Shown here in pieces: positions 1-7,856 of a stretch of DNA of 64,000 nt. The notes below the pieces were generated by a model. It did not search any database and was not told where the DNA came from. It saw only the letters and a list, made by a program, of their open reading frames with translations. Every line of letters starts with the position of its first letter. Within the stretch, counting starts at the first letter, position 1. Both the position numbers and the translations under genes were made by a program. This DNA comes from Pseudomonadota bacterium (lineage in GTDB: Bacteria > Pseudomonadota > Gammaproteobacteria > Burkholderiales > Burkholderiaceae_C). The DNA lies in NCBI GenBank assembly GCA_020161775.1, contig JAIUOW010000021.1, positions 1 to 64,000 of the forward strand, given 5' to 3'.

Positions 1-73
1 GAGCCAAGCCGCCGCCGCTCCCGGGCTTGCCAGCGATCAACTTGCCGCGCAAGGGGCGTGGTTCATTGACCGC

Positions 74-1159
74 TTACTTTTCAATCAGCGCAAAGTGGGC
101 CGCCGTGCCGGCGCTCACAAAGCTGATGGCCAGGCCGGTTTCGCCCGCGCGGCCCGTGCGGCCAATGCGGTGGACATAGTCGGCGGGCGAGCGCGGCAGG
201 TCGTAATTGACCACCACCGGCAGCTGCGCAATGTCGATGCCGCGCGCGGCCAGGTCGGTGGTGACGACCACCTCCCAGCGTTCGTCGCGGAATTCCTGCA
301 GCACCTGCTGGCGTGCGCCCTGGCTCAGGTCGCCATGGAACGGCGTGGCATACACGCCGGCCTTGTACAACTTTTCGGCCACCGTGCTGGCGGCGTACTT
401 GGTGGCCACGAACACCAGCGCACGCTGCCAGCCGTTCGCCTTGACCAGGTGGCGCAGCAGCTGCGTGCGCTTGCCCGCGTCCACCTCGATCACGCGCTGC
501 ACGATGGCGGGCAGGGTGTCGGGCGTGTCGTCCACCTCCACCCGCACCGGCTCGCGCAGCAGCGCGCTGGCCAGGCCCTGCACCGCGGCGGGAAACGTGG
601 CCGAGAAAAACAGGTTCTGCCGCTGCCCCGGCAGCAGCGCCAGCACGCGGTTCAGCTCGTCGGCAAAGCCCAGGTCCAGCAGGCGGTCGGCTTCGTCCAG
701 CACCAGCAGGCTCACGGCACCCAGCTTCAGCGCGTTGTGGTCCACCAGGTCCAGCAGCCGCCCCGGCGTGGCCACCACCACCTCGGCGCCGCCGCGCAGG
801 CTCATCATCTGCGGGTTGATGGACACGCCGCCAAACACCACGTTCACCTTGGGGCGCTGCGGCAGATGCTGCGCCAGCGAGCGGATCACTTCGCCCACCT
901 GCGCGGCCAGTTCGCGCGTGGGCACCAGCACCAGCGCGCGCGTGCGGCGCGGGCCGGGCTTGCTGTCTTGCAGGTGCTGCAGCAGGGGCAGGGCATAGGC
1001 GGCTGTTTTGCCCGAGCCCGTCTGGGCACGGCCCAGCAGGTCGGCGCCACGCAAGGCAGGCGGTATGGCGCCCAGCTGGATGGGCGTGGGGCTGGCAAAA
1101 CCGGCCGCCGCGGATGCGCGCAGCAGTTCGGGCGACAGGCCCAGGGATTCAAAGGACAT
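74..1159 (-). CDS. rhlE: DEAD-box ATP-dependent RNA helicase, RhlE type
   Basis: Unwinds RNA duplexes, probably in ribosome or mRNA maturation. The 361-aa product has the DEAD-box motifs in order: Q motif near 21-28 (PTPIQ), Walker A AQTGSGKT at 45-52, DEAD at 155-158, SAT at 186-188, and HRIGRTGRAG at about 330-339. The start ATG at 1159 gives the family N-terminus MSFESLGLSPELL; an upstream in-frame ATG would add an unrelated tail. The protein stops 21 residues after motif VI and lacks the usual basic C-terminal tail; the same frame stays open past the TAA to the window edge, so a nonsense change is possible. It is the last gene of a probable three-gene minus-strand operon. Confidence 0.93.
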   Translation of the reverse strand: MSFESLGLSPELLRASAAAGFASPTPIQLGAIPPALRGADLLGRAQTGSGKTAAYALPLLQHLQDSKPGPRRTRALVLVPTRELAAQVGEVIRSLAQHLPQRPKVNVVFGGVSINPQMMSLRGGAEVVVATPGRLLDLVDHNALKLGAVSLLVLDEADRLLDLGFADELNRVLALLPGQRQNLFFSATFPAAVQGLASALLREPVRVEVDDTPDTLPAIVQRVIEVDAGKRTQLLRHLVKANGWQRALVFVATKYAASTVAEKLYKAGVYATPFHGDLSQGARQQVLQEFRDERWEVVVTTDLAARGIDIAQLPVVVNYDLPRSPADYVHRIGRTGRAGETGLAISFVSAGTAAHFALIEK

Positions 1160-1166
1160 GGGTGAT

Positions 1167-1394
1167 TCAGGGCGCGCGGTGCAGGCGGGGCGCCGACAGC
1201 AGGGCCAGATTGTCGTCGATGGCTTCGTCCAGCAGGCGCCAGCGGCCACCCAGCTTGCCCACGATCATCAGCGTCTTCAGGGCCTTGAGGTCCTTGACGG
1301 TGGGCGCTACCTTGATCTGTGCGATCGCGGCGTCGGTGTTGCCGGCCTTCACCAGCGTAAGCACCTTTGTGGCCCAGTCGTTCCCTTTGCTCAT
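1167..1394 (-). CDS. Small conserved-looking hypothetical protein (75 aa)
   Basis: Not recognised. The start ATG at 1394 lies one base after the stop of the upstream oxidoreductase gene, and the stop lies 7 bases before the helicase start, so it sits tightly inside an operon. The product begins MSKGNDWATKVLTLVKAG and is mostly short alternating hydrophobic and charged stretches, with no signal peptide, membrane segment or metal-binding cluster. The composition (many Ala, Leu and Lys) suggests a small helical cytosolic protein. A longer reading frame upstream overlaps the neighbour and is not favoured. Its role could be linked to the helicase, but this is only inferred from position. Confidence 0.7.
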   Translation of the reverse strand: MSKGNDWATKVLTLVKAGNTDAAIAQIKVAPTVKDLKALKTLMIVGKLGGRWRLLDEAIDDNLALLSAPRLHRAP

Positions 1395-1395
1395 C

Positions 1396-2394
1396 TCAGC
1401 CTCCTTTGCGCAGCTTCGGCTGCACCTGCGCCAGCAGCTCGTACGAACGCACGCGCAGCGCATGGTCAAACATCTGGGTGGGCACCATCAGCTCGTCGGC
1501 GCCCGTCAGGTCGATGAAGGCCTGGGTCTTTTCCAGCACCGTCTGGGGCGAGCCAATGGCGTAGCACGACATCACCGTGTCCAGCACCGCGCGCTCCTGC
1601 GGGCCGGCGTTGCCGTAGTAGCCCGGGCGCGGCGGCGGCAGCTTGCCAGGGCGGCCCGTGCGCAGGTTCACAAAGGCCTGCTGCATGGACGTGGCCAGGT
1701 CCTGGGCCTCGGCGTCGGTGGGTGCGGCAAACACGCCGTAGCCCAGCATCACATAGGGGCTGGCCAGCTGGGCGGACGCCTTGAACGTGCTGCGGTAGAT
1801 GTCGATGGCCTGCATCATCTGGGCCGGTGCGAAGTGCGATGCAAACGCAAACGGCAGGCCCAGCATGGCCGCCAGCTGCGCGCCGAACAGGCTGGAGCCC
1901 AGGATCCAGACCGGCACCTTGGCGCCCTGGCCCGGCACGGCGCGCACCCGCTGGCGGGGCTCGTCCGACATGTAGTCCATCAGCTCCACCACGTCGCGCG
2001 GGAATTCATCCGCGTCGGATGACAGGTTGCGCCGCAACGCGTGCGCCGTGGCCTGGTCCGAGCCTGGCGCGCGGCCCAGGCCCAGGTCGATGCGGCCAGG
2101 GTACAGCGCCTGCAGCGTGCCGAACTGCTCGGCAATCACCAGCGGTGAATGGTTGGGCAGCATGATGCCGCCGGCACCCACGCGGATGCTGTGCGTGCCC
2201 GCGGCCACATGGCTGATGAGGATGGAGGTGGCCGCGCTGGCAATGCCGGGCATGCCGTGGTGTTCGGCCAGCCAGTAGCGCGAATAGCCCAGCCGTTCGG
2301 CGTTTTGCGCCAGGTCCAGCGTGTTGCGAAACGATTGCGCAGCGTCGCTGCCTTCGGTGACGGGGGACAGGTCCAGGACAGAGAGGGGAAACAT
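1396..2394 (-). CDS. yhbW: Luciferase-like (LLM class) flavin-dependent oxidoreductase, MsnO8/YhbW type
   Basis: A 332-aa predicted FMN/F420-type monooxygenase of the bacterial luciferase superfamily; the substrate is unknown. It carries the YhbW-type blocks [18 protein letters not shown] near 45-65, [17 protein letters not shown] near 95-110 and [11 protein letters not shown] near 120-130, plus [11 protein letters not shown] in the middle. Length matches the E. coli YhbW family. ATG at 2394 is chosen because homology begins at once with [15 protein letters not shown]; the 39 codons upstream look random. First gene of the operon running to the helicase. Confidence 0.92.
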   Translation of the reverse strand: MFPLSVLDLSPVTEGSDAAQSFRNTLDLAQNAERLGYSRYWLAEHHGMPGIASAATSILISHVAAGTHSIRVGAGGIMLPNHSPLVIAEQFGTLQALYPGRIDLGLGRAPGSDQATAHALRRNLSSDADEFPRDVVELMDYMSDEPRQRVRAVPGQGAKVPVWILGSSLFGAQLAAMLGLPFAFASHFAPAQMMQAIDIYRSTFKASAQLASPYVMLGYGVFAAPTDAEAQDLATSMQQAFVNLRTGRPGKLPPPRPGYYGNAGPQERAVLDTVMSCYAIGSPQTVLEKTQAFIDLTGADELMVPTQMFDHALRVRSYELLAQVQPKLRKGG

Positions 2395-2529
2395 GGCCCC
2401 AAGTGTCGCGCAAGATGGCCGCGGGCGCTGAAAAAGGGGTTTGGCGCAGCGTCCGGTTGTGTCCCCTGCGTGGCAGGGCACGCGGGCAGCGGCCCCTACA
2501 CTTTGGCGCAACCCAAGGAGACGTTTGCC

Positions 2530-3171
2530 ATGATCACACTGTGCGGTTCACCCATTTCCAATTACTACAACAAGGTCAAGCTGGCCCTGCTGGAAAAGGG
2601 CGTACCCTTCACCGAAGAGTTCGTACCCACCAAGAGCACCGACCCGGCCGTGCTGGCCGCCTCGCCGCTGGCCAAGATCCCGTTCATCCGCACACCGCAA
2701 GGCGGCCTGTGCGAAAGCCAGGTGATCCTGGAATACATCGAATCGGCCTACCCCAGCCCGCCGCTGCTGCCCGCCGACCCGTATGCCGCCGCCAAGGTGC
2801 GCGAGCTGACGCTCTTCATCGACCTGCACCTGGAACTGGTGGTGCGCGACCTGTACCCGCAGGCCTTTTTTGGCGGCACCGTTAGCGACAGCAACAAGGC
2901 GCGGGTGCAAAAGCAGCTGCAAAAGAACATCGCGGCCTTCAAGCAGCTGGCCCGGTTTGCCCCCTATGTTGCGGGTGATACCTTCACCCAGGCTGACTGC
3001 TCCGCGTTTGCCAACCTGCCGCTACTGGGCATGGCCACCAAGGCGGTGCTGGGCGAGGACATGCTGCTGGCCGCCGGCATTGACTACAAGCCCTACATCA
3101 AGCTCGTGGGCGAGCGCCCCGCGGCGCAAAAGGTCGTGGCCGACCGCAAGGCAGCTGCCACGCGCGCATGA
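2530..3171 (+). CDS. Glutathione S-transferase family protein
   Basis: A 213-aa cytosolic GST-like protein. The N-terminal thioredoxin fold (about 1-78) starts [20 protein letters not shown] and holds the glutathione-site cis-proline and ES pair ([10 protein letters not shown] and [10 protein letters not shown]). The C-terminal helical domain (about 85-213) has the usual AFANLPLLG helix with its Asp in QADCSAF. A clear ribosome site AAGGAG lies 8 bases before the ATG. It is transcribed divergently from the oxidoreductase operon. The physiological substrate cannot be read from sequence. Confidence 0.92.
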   Translation: MITLCGSPISNYYNKVKLALLEKGVPFTEEFVPTKSTDPAVLAASPLAKIPFIRTPQGGLCESQVILEYIESAYPSPPLLPADPYAAAKVRELTLFIDLHLELVVRDLYPQAFFGGTVSDSNKARVQKQLQKNIAAFKQLARFAPYVAGDTFTQADCSAFANLPLLGMATKAVLGEDMLLAAGIDYKPYIKLVGERPAAQKVVADRKAAATRA

Positions 3172-3199
3172 GCACGGCCATGCCGGCACAATCCGGCCC

Positions 3200-3550
3200 A
3201 TGACCTTGCCCGTTTCCGCCATCAGCAGTTGGCACGCCCATGTGTACTTTGACGCCGCCAGCCGCGACGCCGCCTGGGCGCTGCGTGAACGCATCGAGGC
3301 TGCGTTGGGTGACCGCATCCAGATGGGCCGTTTTCATGAAAAGCCCGTGGGGCCGCACCCGATGTGGAGCTACCAGCTGGCATTTGAAGCCGCGCAGCTG
3401 GCCGAGGTGGCCAGCTGGCTCACGCTGAACCACGGCGCGCTGGACGTCTTCATGCACCCCAACACCGGCGATGCGCTGCGTGACCACCGCGACTGCGCGT
3501 TGTGGCTGGGGCGTTCTTATGCGCTGGATTTGCGGGCGGTGGGGGGTTAA
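3200..3550 (+). CDS. DOPA 4,5-dioxygenase family protein
   Basis: A 116-aa single-domain protein matching the DOPA 4,5-dioxygenase/YqcI-like family (aromatic ring-opening in fungi; bacterial role unclear). His-rich signatures are SSWHAHVYFD near 9-18, GRFHEKPVGPHPMWSYQL near 46-63 and LNHGALDVFMHPNTGD near 79-94, which probably supply the metal ligands. ATG at 3200 follows the GST stop by 28 bases, so the two may be co-transcribed. The end abuts the repeat-rich gap starting at 3551. Confidence 0.88.
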   Translation: MTLPVSAISSWHAHVYFDAASRDAAWALRERIEAALGDRIQMGRFHEKPVGPHPMWSYQLAFEAAQLAEVASWLTLNHGALDVFMHPNTGDALRDHRDCALWLGRSYALDLRAVGG

Positions 3551-3570
3551 GGCGCTTTTGCTCTTGTACG

Positions 3571-3798
3571 CAAGGTTGTGGGTGGGGCTGCTGGCGCTTC
3601 ACTGCGACGCCCTGCGCTGCGCTACGGGTTCCCTGCGCTGCTCGCCCTGCGGGGCGGGGTTCAGGTGCTTCGCAACGGCGCTGATACGCGCCGTTCCATA
3701 AATCACCTGACCCCCGGTCCGCCTGCGGCGGACTACCCCCGCAGGTCTGCGCTGCTCGGCGTCGCAGAGGCGCACCATCAGCCCCACCCACAACCTTG
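3571..3798 (+). repeat. Structured 228-bp repeat element, copy 1
   Basis: Part of a gene-free stretch (3551-4161). This copy is closed by perfect 20-bp terminal inverted repeats: CAAGGTTGTGGGTGGGGCTG at 3571-3590 and its reverse complement at 3779-3798. Inside are two hairpins: an 8-bp stem (AACGGCGC at 3674-3681 with GCGCCGTT at 3688-3695) and a 7-bp stem with a 3-base loop at 3717-3733. The segment TTCGCAACGG to TCCATAAAT at 3669-3703 recurs perfectly, inverted, in copy 2. No credible coding frame. It resembles a MITE-like or REP-like element; no transposase is nearby. The 20 bases before it and the 79-bp spacer show no other feature. Confidence 0.85.
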
Positions 3799-3877
3799 CA
3801 GCCCGCGTGCAGGAGCGCCATGGGCTGCGGACGCCAAAGGGCTGACTGTTGAACCGTCGCGCACCAACAATGCCTCT

Positions 3878-4105
3878 GCAAGGACGGGGGGTAGGGCCGC
3901 AGCGGCGCCTCTGCGGCGCTGAGCATCGCAGTGCAGCGGGGGGAGTCCGCCGCAGGCGGACCGGCGAGGACGATTTATGGAACGGCGCGTATCAGCGCCG
4001 TTGCGAAGCGACCGCAGCCGCCCCGCGGAGCGAGGAGCGCAGGGGAGTCCGGCCACAGGCCGGACCACGGCAGTGAAGCCGCTGCGTGCTGTCCCCCGTC
4101 CTTGC
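3878..4105 (-). repeat. Structured 228-bp repeat element, copy 2 (inverted)
   Basis: Second copy, in the opposite orientation, separated from copy 1 by 79 bp. It is also 228 bp when bounded by its own terminal inverted repeats, GCAAGGACGGGGG at 3878-3890 and the reverse complement at 4093-4105, whose sequence differs from copy 1. The shared 35-bp core (3973-4007) starts at the same offset from its end as in copy 1. The hairpin made from GTCCGCC/GGCGGAC is conserved, and an extra stem GTCCGGCC/GGCCGGAC lies at 4047-4065. The remaining 56 bases up to the exonuclease gene show nothing clear. Confidence 0.83.
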
Positions 4106-4161
4106 CGACGTGATGCAGCTTGTGGCCGGATGGCATTAGGCCAGTGCAACAGCACAAGACC

Positions 4162-4755
4162 TCAAGCGCCCAACCCCAGCGCGTCATAAACCCGCGCAGC
4201 CGCATACGCATCGTTGGCCGCATAGACCAGTTGTGCTTCGCTCAGGCGCGGGTTGGCCCAATTGGAGGTGGCGGCTTTTTTGGATTTGATGAAGCGGCGG
4301 TTGAACAGTACGGCCACGGCGCCCTTGACGCCCATGTCCTTGCGCCAGCCGTCCTTGCGGAACACATGGTTCAGGTCCAGCACATCGGCGGGCTGCACGC
4401 GCAGCTTGCTGACGATGCGCTTGTGGTCGTCACCCAGGCCAAAGCCGGCCTTGGGCATGCCAGCATGGGCCAGCAACGCGGCCACCACGTCGCGGCAGGG
4501 CGCGTCGTGCAGCTGGAAGACCCAGGCCCGCTCGGTGGTGGACAGCTGCACGATGTGCGGCCCGTCGGACACCTGGTCCTTGAAGAAGGTGGGTTTGGAC
4601 TCGGTGTCAAAGCCCCAGGCACTGGCGCGCACCAGCGCGTCAAACGCGCGTTCAGCCTGATCGCGCGTGGACACCAGCTCGATGCGGTCCAGCCCGAGCC
4701 GCTCGAACGGCTCCAGCAGGGCGATGTCTTCCTTGGACGGGGTGGTGCGTTGCAT
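4162..4755 (-). CDS. 3'-5' exonuclease domain protein (DEDDy, RNase D-like)
   Basis: A 197-aa nuclease made of just the DnaQ-like exonuclease fold, without the HRDC domains of full RNase D. Exo I is GFDTESKP near 48-55 (Asp and Glu metal ligands), Exo II is GFGLGDDHKRI near 103-113, and Exo III is YAANDAYAAARVY near 178-190, with the Tyr-x3-Asp spacing of the DEDDy class. It likely trims RNA or DNA 3' ends, but the substrate is unknown. The stop lies 56 bases from repeat copy 2. The gene shares direction with uspA upstream (30-base gap). Confidence 0.9.
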   Translation of the reverse strand: MQRTTPSKEDIALLEPFERLGLDRIELVSTRDQAERAFDALVRASAWGFDTESKPTFFKDQVSDGPHIVQLSTTERAWVFQLHDAPCRDVVAALLAHAGMPKAGFGLGDDHKRIVSKLRVQPADVLDLNHVFRKDGWRKDMGVKGAVAVLFNRRFIKSKKAATSNWANPRLSEAQLVYAANDAYAAARVYDALGLGA

Positions 4756-4785
4756 GGACCGATGTTACGCGGCCCCTGCGGACCG

Positions 4786-5226
4786 TCAGCGCGCCACCAG
4801 CACCGGCACGGTGGATTCGGCCACCACGCGCGACGCCACACTGCCCAGCATGAGCCGCGCAATGCCCGAGCGGCCGTGCGAGCCGACCACGATCAGGTCG
4901 GCGCCCAGCTCCCTGGCTGTCTGCAGGATGCCGACCGACGCACCCACGTCCTCGACCACGCGCGGCGTCACGGTGACCTTGGGGCCGCCTTCAGCGGCCA
5001 GCTTGTCAATGGCCGCAAGCGCCTGGGATGCGTGTTCCATGGCGGCGGACATGTAGGCCTGGAAGCCCATGGGGTTGGCCTCGCCCAGGCCCAGGTAGGG
5101 GTAAGGGTCCACCACGTACAGCGCCGTGAGTTGGGCGCCATGGCTTCGCGCCAGGCCAATGGCCAGCGCCGCGGCGTGGGTGGAGGCGGCGGAGCCGTCG
5201 GTGGCCAGCAGGATGTGCTTGAACAT
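4786..5226 (-). CDS. Universal stress protein (UspA family)
   Basis: A 146-aa single-domain Usp protein of the ATP-binding class. It begins MFKHILLATDGSAAS with the conserved Asp10 and has the nucleotide loop GSHGRSGIARLMLGS near 117-131, matching the G-2x-G-9x-G(S/T) pattern. Such proteins aid survival under energy or oxygen limitation. A ribosome site (AAAGGAA) precedes the ATG at 5226. The divergent promoter region shared with the hemerythrin gene holds an FNR-type site 65 bases upstream, so induction at low oxygen is likely but inferred. Confidence 0.95.
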   Translation of the reverse strand: MFKHILLATDGSAASTHAAALAIGLARSHGAQLTALYVVDPYPYLGLGEANPMGFQAYMSAAMEHASQALAAIDKLAAEGGPKVTVTPRVVEDVGASVGILQTARELGADLIVVGSHGRSGIARLMLGSVASRVVAESTVPVLVAR

Positions 5227-5290
5227 GGTGGATTCCTTTCAGTGGCTTGGGAGATGGCCATCATCGTGCCGTGCCACCCGCGCACGCTGC

Positions 5291-5304
5291 TTGACCTGCA
5301 TCAA
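5291..5304. promoter_or_regulatory. Probable FNR/ANR binding site
   Basis: The 14-mer TTGACCTGCATCAA matches the FNR/CRP-family consensus TTGAT-N4-ATCAA at 9 of 10 fixed positions. It lies between divergent uspA and hemerythrin genes. Its centre is 41 bases from a start site at 5339 expected from a TAGATT -10 element (5327-5332), the class II activator spacing. A weaker -10-like GATGAT lies at 5260-5265 for the uspA side. Confidence 0.7.
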
Positions 5305-5338
5305 GGCGCCCCGGCACGCGCACGCCTAGATTGCAATC

Positions 5339-5890
5339 ATGAACGCAGCCCCGGTCTCCCCGCCTACCGCCCCTGACGCGCCTCTGGGTGATTTCTCGCG
5401 CTGCCATCTGGGCATCGTCTCGCAGCTGGAATCTTTCTCGGAACTGCCCGACCTGCTGGGCCCCGCAGCCCAGGCGCGCGTGGTGGCCCAGGACACGCTG
5501 GACCTGTTCAAGGACAGTGTGCTGTCCCACCATGCAGACGAGGAAAAGGAGCTGTTCCCCGCCGTGCTTCGCAGCGCCCAGCCGGGCGAGGAAGCCGCCC
5601 TTGTGCGGTCGATGACGCAGCGGCTGGTCAAGGAGCACCGCAGCATCGAGGCGCAATGGAAGGAGATGGAGCCCGCGGTGCGCGAAGCCGCGCGCGGCAA
5701 ACCGGCCATCGTGGACCCGGGTGCGGTGCAGCAGCTGGTGGTGGATTACCTGGCCCATGCCCGGTTCGAGGAAGAGCACTTCCTGCCGATGGCCGCGCAC
5801 ATCCTGTCGCGCAACATGAACCATGTAGCGGCGCTGGACATGGCGCTGCACCTGCGCCACGCGGTTCCGGCCATCCCGGCCTACATCTGA
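5339..5890 (+). CDS. Hemerythrin domain protein
   Basis: A 183-aa cytosolic protein with a hemerythrin HHE four-helix fold, likely binding a di-iron centre for oxygen or NO sensing or iron handling. Candidate ligands are His in FSRCHLGI near 23, SHHADEEKELFP near 64-75, LVKEHRSIEA near 99-108, and HARFEEEHFLPM near 140-151. ATG at 5339 has no Shine-Dalgarno sequence, and a -10-like TAGATT ends 6 bases upstream, which suggests a leaderless transcript. The FNR-type site at 5291-5304 fits control by oxygen. Divergent from uspA. Confidence 0.9.
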   Translation: MNAAPVSPPTAPDAPLGDFSRCHLGIVSQLESFSELPDLLGPAAQARVVAQDTLDLFKDSVLSHHADEEKELFPAVLRSAQPGEEAALVRSMTQRLVKEHRSIEAQWKEMEPAVREAARGKPAIVDPGAVQQLVVDYLAHARFEEEHFLPMAAHILSRNMNHVAALDMALHLRHAVPAIPAYI

Positions 5891-5902
5891 GTCAGGCCGC
5901 GA

Positions 5903-7141
5903 TCAGGCCTGTGCGGGCGCGGCGGGCCTGACGGGCCACAGGCGTGCCATGGCGGCAAAGGCCAGCGCGCCCAGCACCAGTGCTGCCGCTGCGATTTCCA
6001 GTGACAGCGTGAAGCCCGCCGCCGGCGTGGCCGCGCGCGCGAGCATGGCAGCCGCCAGCGGCGGCCCCACGATCTGGCCCAGGCCGTACAGTGCCGTCAG
6101 CAGCCCCATGAGCGCCGCGGGCGCCTGCGGGCGGATGCGCCGCACTTCCTGCATGGCAAAGAAGGTGATGGCGGTGAACGGCAGGCCCAGCAGCAGGCTG
6201 CCCAGGGCAAAGCCGGCCAGGCTGGGGCTGAACAGGCCCACGCCGATGCCCAGGGCCTGGACGGCATAGCAGGCCGCCAGCAGCAGCCGCAGGTCAAGCG
6301 ACGTGCGCATGCGCGACGCAATCAGCGCGCCGGCAATCACACCCAGGCCGAAGAGGGGCCAGAACATGTCCAGCCACGCCGAGCCTGGCAGCGACTGCCG
6401 TGCAATCACCGGCAGGAAGGTGGCCGTGATGATGTAGCCAAACCCGGCCAGGCCGTAGGCCAGCGTGAGCGTGGCGACCTCGGCCGCGCCATGGCGGCCC
6501 TGCATACCGGCGCTGCCGGGCGGGGGCGCGGCGGGCGCCGGCAGTTCGTGGCGCGGCGCCAACACCGGCCACACCAGCGCCGTCAGCACCGCTGCCAGCA
6601 GGCCGAACACCAGCCACCCGGCGGCGGCCGTCCAGTGCCAGGCCACCATGCCGCTGGCCGCCAGCCCGCTGAGCACGATGCCCGCGCCCGGCCCGGTGTA
6701 GATAACGGCGCCCATGGCGGGCACGCCCAGGCGCGCCAACTGCCCCAGGCACCAGCCCGATGTGTACACAAACACCAGGGCGCTGGCCACGCCCGCGGCA
6801 AAGCGCAGCAGGGTCCAGGCGGCGGGCCAGTGCAACGCCATGCCCAGCGTCAGCACGCAGGTGGCCACCAGCCCCGTGCGCACCAGCAGCGTGAAGCGCA
6901 GCGGCGGCAGCGGGCCGAAGCGCCGCCAGGCCCAGGGCTGCAGCGTGCACAGCAGTGCCCCCACCAGGTAGCCCAGGTAATTGGCGCTGGCCAGCCAGCT
7001 GGCCGTGGGCAGGTTGACCACGCCGTCGGCCAGCATCATGGGCAGCAGCGGCGTGAAAGCAAAGCGGCCGATGCCCATGGCCACTGCTAACGAAAGCATT
7101 CCTGCAGCGGCGGCCTGCCAGGGGCGGAGCGGAGAAGTCAT
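5903..7141 (-). CDS. MFS transporter, YbfB/YjiJ family
   Basis: A 412-aa inner-membrane major facilitator with about 12 hydrophobic helices. It begins MTSPLRPWQAAAAGMLSLAV, followed by the family signature GIGRFAFTPLLPMM near 23-36. The middle loop (about 195-225) is Pro/Ala-rich and separates the two six-helix halves. The substrate is unknown. ATG at 7141 is preferred; the 24 codons upstream are not membrane-like and overlap the divergent promoter region. It converges on the hemerythrin gene with a 12-base gap. Confidence 0.9.
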   Translation of the reverse strand: MTSPLRPWQAAAAGMLSLAVAMGIGRFAFTPLLPMMLADGVVNLPTASWLASANYLGYLVGALLCTLQPWAWRRFGPLPPLRFTLLVRTGLVATCVLTLGMALHWPAAWTLLRFAAGVASALVFVYTSGWCLGQLARLGVPAMGAVIYTGPGAGIVLSGLAASGMVAWHWTAAAGWLVFGLLAAVLTALVWPVLAPRHELPAPAAPPPGSAGMQGRHGAAEVATLTLAYGLAGFGYIITATFLPVIARQSLPGSAWLDMFWPLFGLGVIAGALIASRMRTSLDLRLLLAACYAVQALGIGVGLFSPSLAGFALGSLLLGLPFTAITFFAMQEVRRIRPQAPAALMGLLTALYGLGQIVGPPLAAAMLARAATPAAGFTLSLEIAAAALVLGALAFAAMARLWPVRPAAPAQA

Positions 7142-7219
7142 TGCCCGCGATTTTGTCAGGCGGTTGATCACCCTGCCTGTCACATGCCATGATCGGGGCC
7201 TGAACACCCGCACCTCACC

Positions 7220-7831
7220 ATGAAGCTACTCAAACGCCTGCTGTCCGGCGGCCCGGACCAGCAGGCCCCCAAGCTGGAGACGCCGTCGCAGGTGGATGGC
7301 CAGGAAGAGTCCCGCATGACGGACCTGGGCAGCCAGACCCATACCCGGCGCGAGCTGCTGAGGGTATTGACGCGTGACACGCTTCGCTACTGCGGTATTC
7401 CCGAAGGCTGGGTGGAGTGCCAGGTGCTGGTGGTCAACACCCGCAAGGGAGAGACCCACATGCATGCACGCCTGGTGGTGCGCCACTGGGACGAGCTGCT
7501 GCTGCACTACGCGGTGGCGTTTGAGCGCCGGCTGATGGCCGAAGTCCAGCGCTTTGAGCCGCAGGCGTCCGAATGGCTGCACAGCATCACCTGGCAGTTC
7601 AAGGCCGACAACTGCCCCGTCACCGGGATGCCGCCGGCTGGGACCTGGACGGGTGCGCCCGTGGCCGTGTCGCTGCTGGACACCGGGGGTGGCCCCGGCA
7701 GCGACGACGACGAGCCCATGAGCGAGCTGGAGCAGGACCTGGCCCAGCTGATGGCGGTGCGCGATTCGGCGCTGGCCGAGCTGCGCAGCGACGTGCCCGA
7801 CTTCGCCGCCACGCAGCCCGGCGTGCGCTGA
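7220..7831 (+). CDS. Hypothetical protein (203 aa), unknown function
   Basis: Not recognised. Strong third-position GC and a clear ATG support coding. It has a basic, Pro/Gln-rich start (MKLLKRLLSGG then acidic residues to about 45) and a compact central domain (about 45-150) with TRDTLRYCGIPEGWVECQVL and GETHMHARLVVRHWDELLLH. An acidic linker near 165-175 (DDDE) is followed by a short helical tail ELEQDLAQLMAVRDSALAEL. There is no signal peptide or membrane helix. It is divergent from the MFS gene and convergent with the aldo/keto reductase. The basic helix at the extreme N-terminus could be membrane-associating, but that is speculative. Confidence 0.78.
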   Translation: MKLLKRLLSGGPDQQAPKLETPSQVDGQEESRMTDLGSQTHTRRELLRVLTRDTLRYCGIPEGWVECQVLVVNTRKGETHMHARLVVRHWDELLLHYAVAFERRLMAEVQRFEPQASEWLHSITWQFKADNCPVTGMPPAGTWTGAPVAVSLLDTGGGPGSDDDEPMSELEQDLAQLMAVRDSALAELRSDVPDFAATQPGVR

Positions 7832-7856
7832 GCCGCCCGCGCGGCAGGCGCGCTGC

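Noticed and set aside
3551-4161. Short open frames within the repeat region
   Set aside because: They run through inverted repeats in several frames, have no ribosome site, and show no family match.
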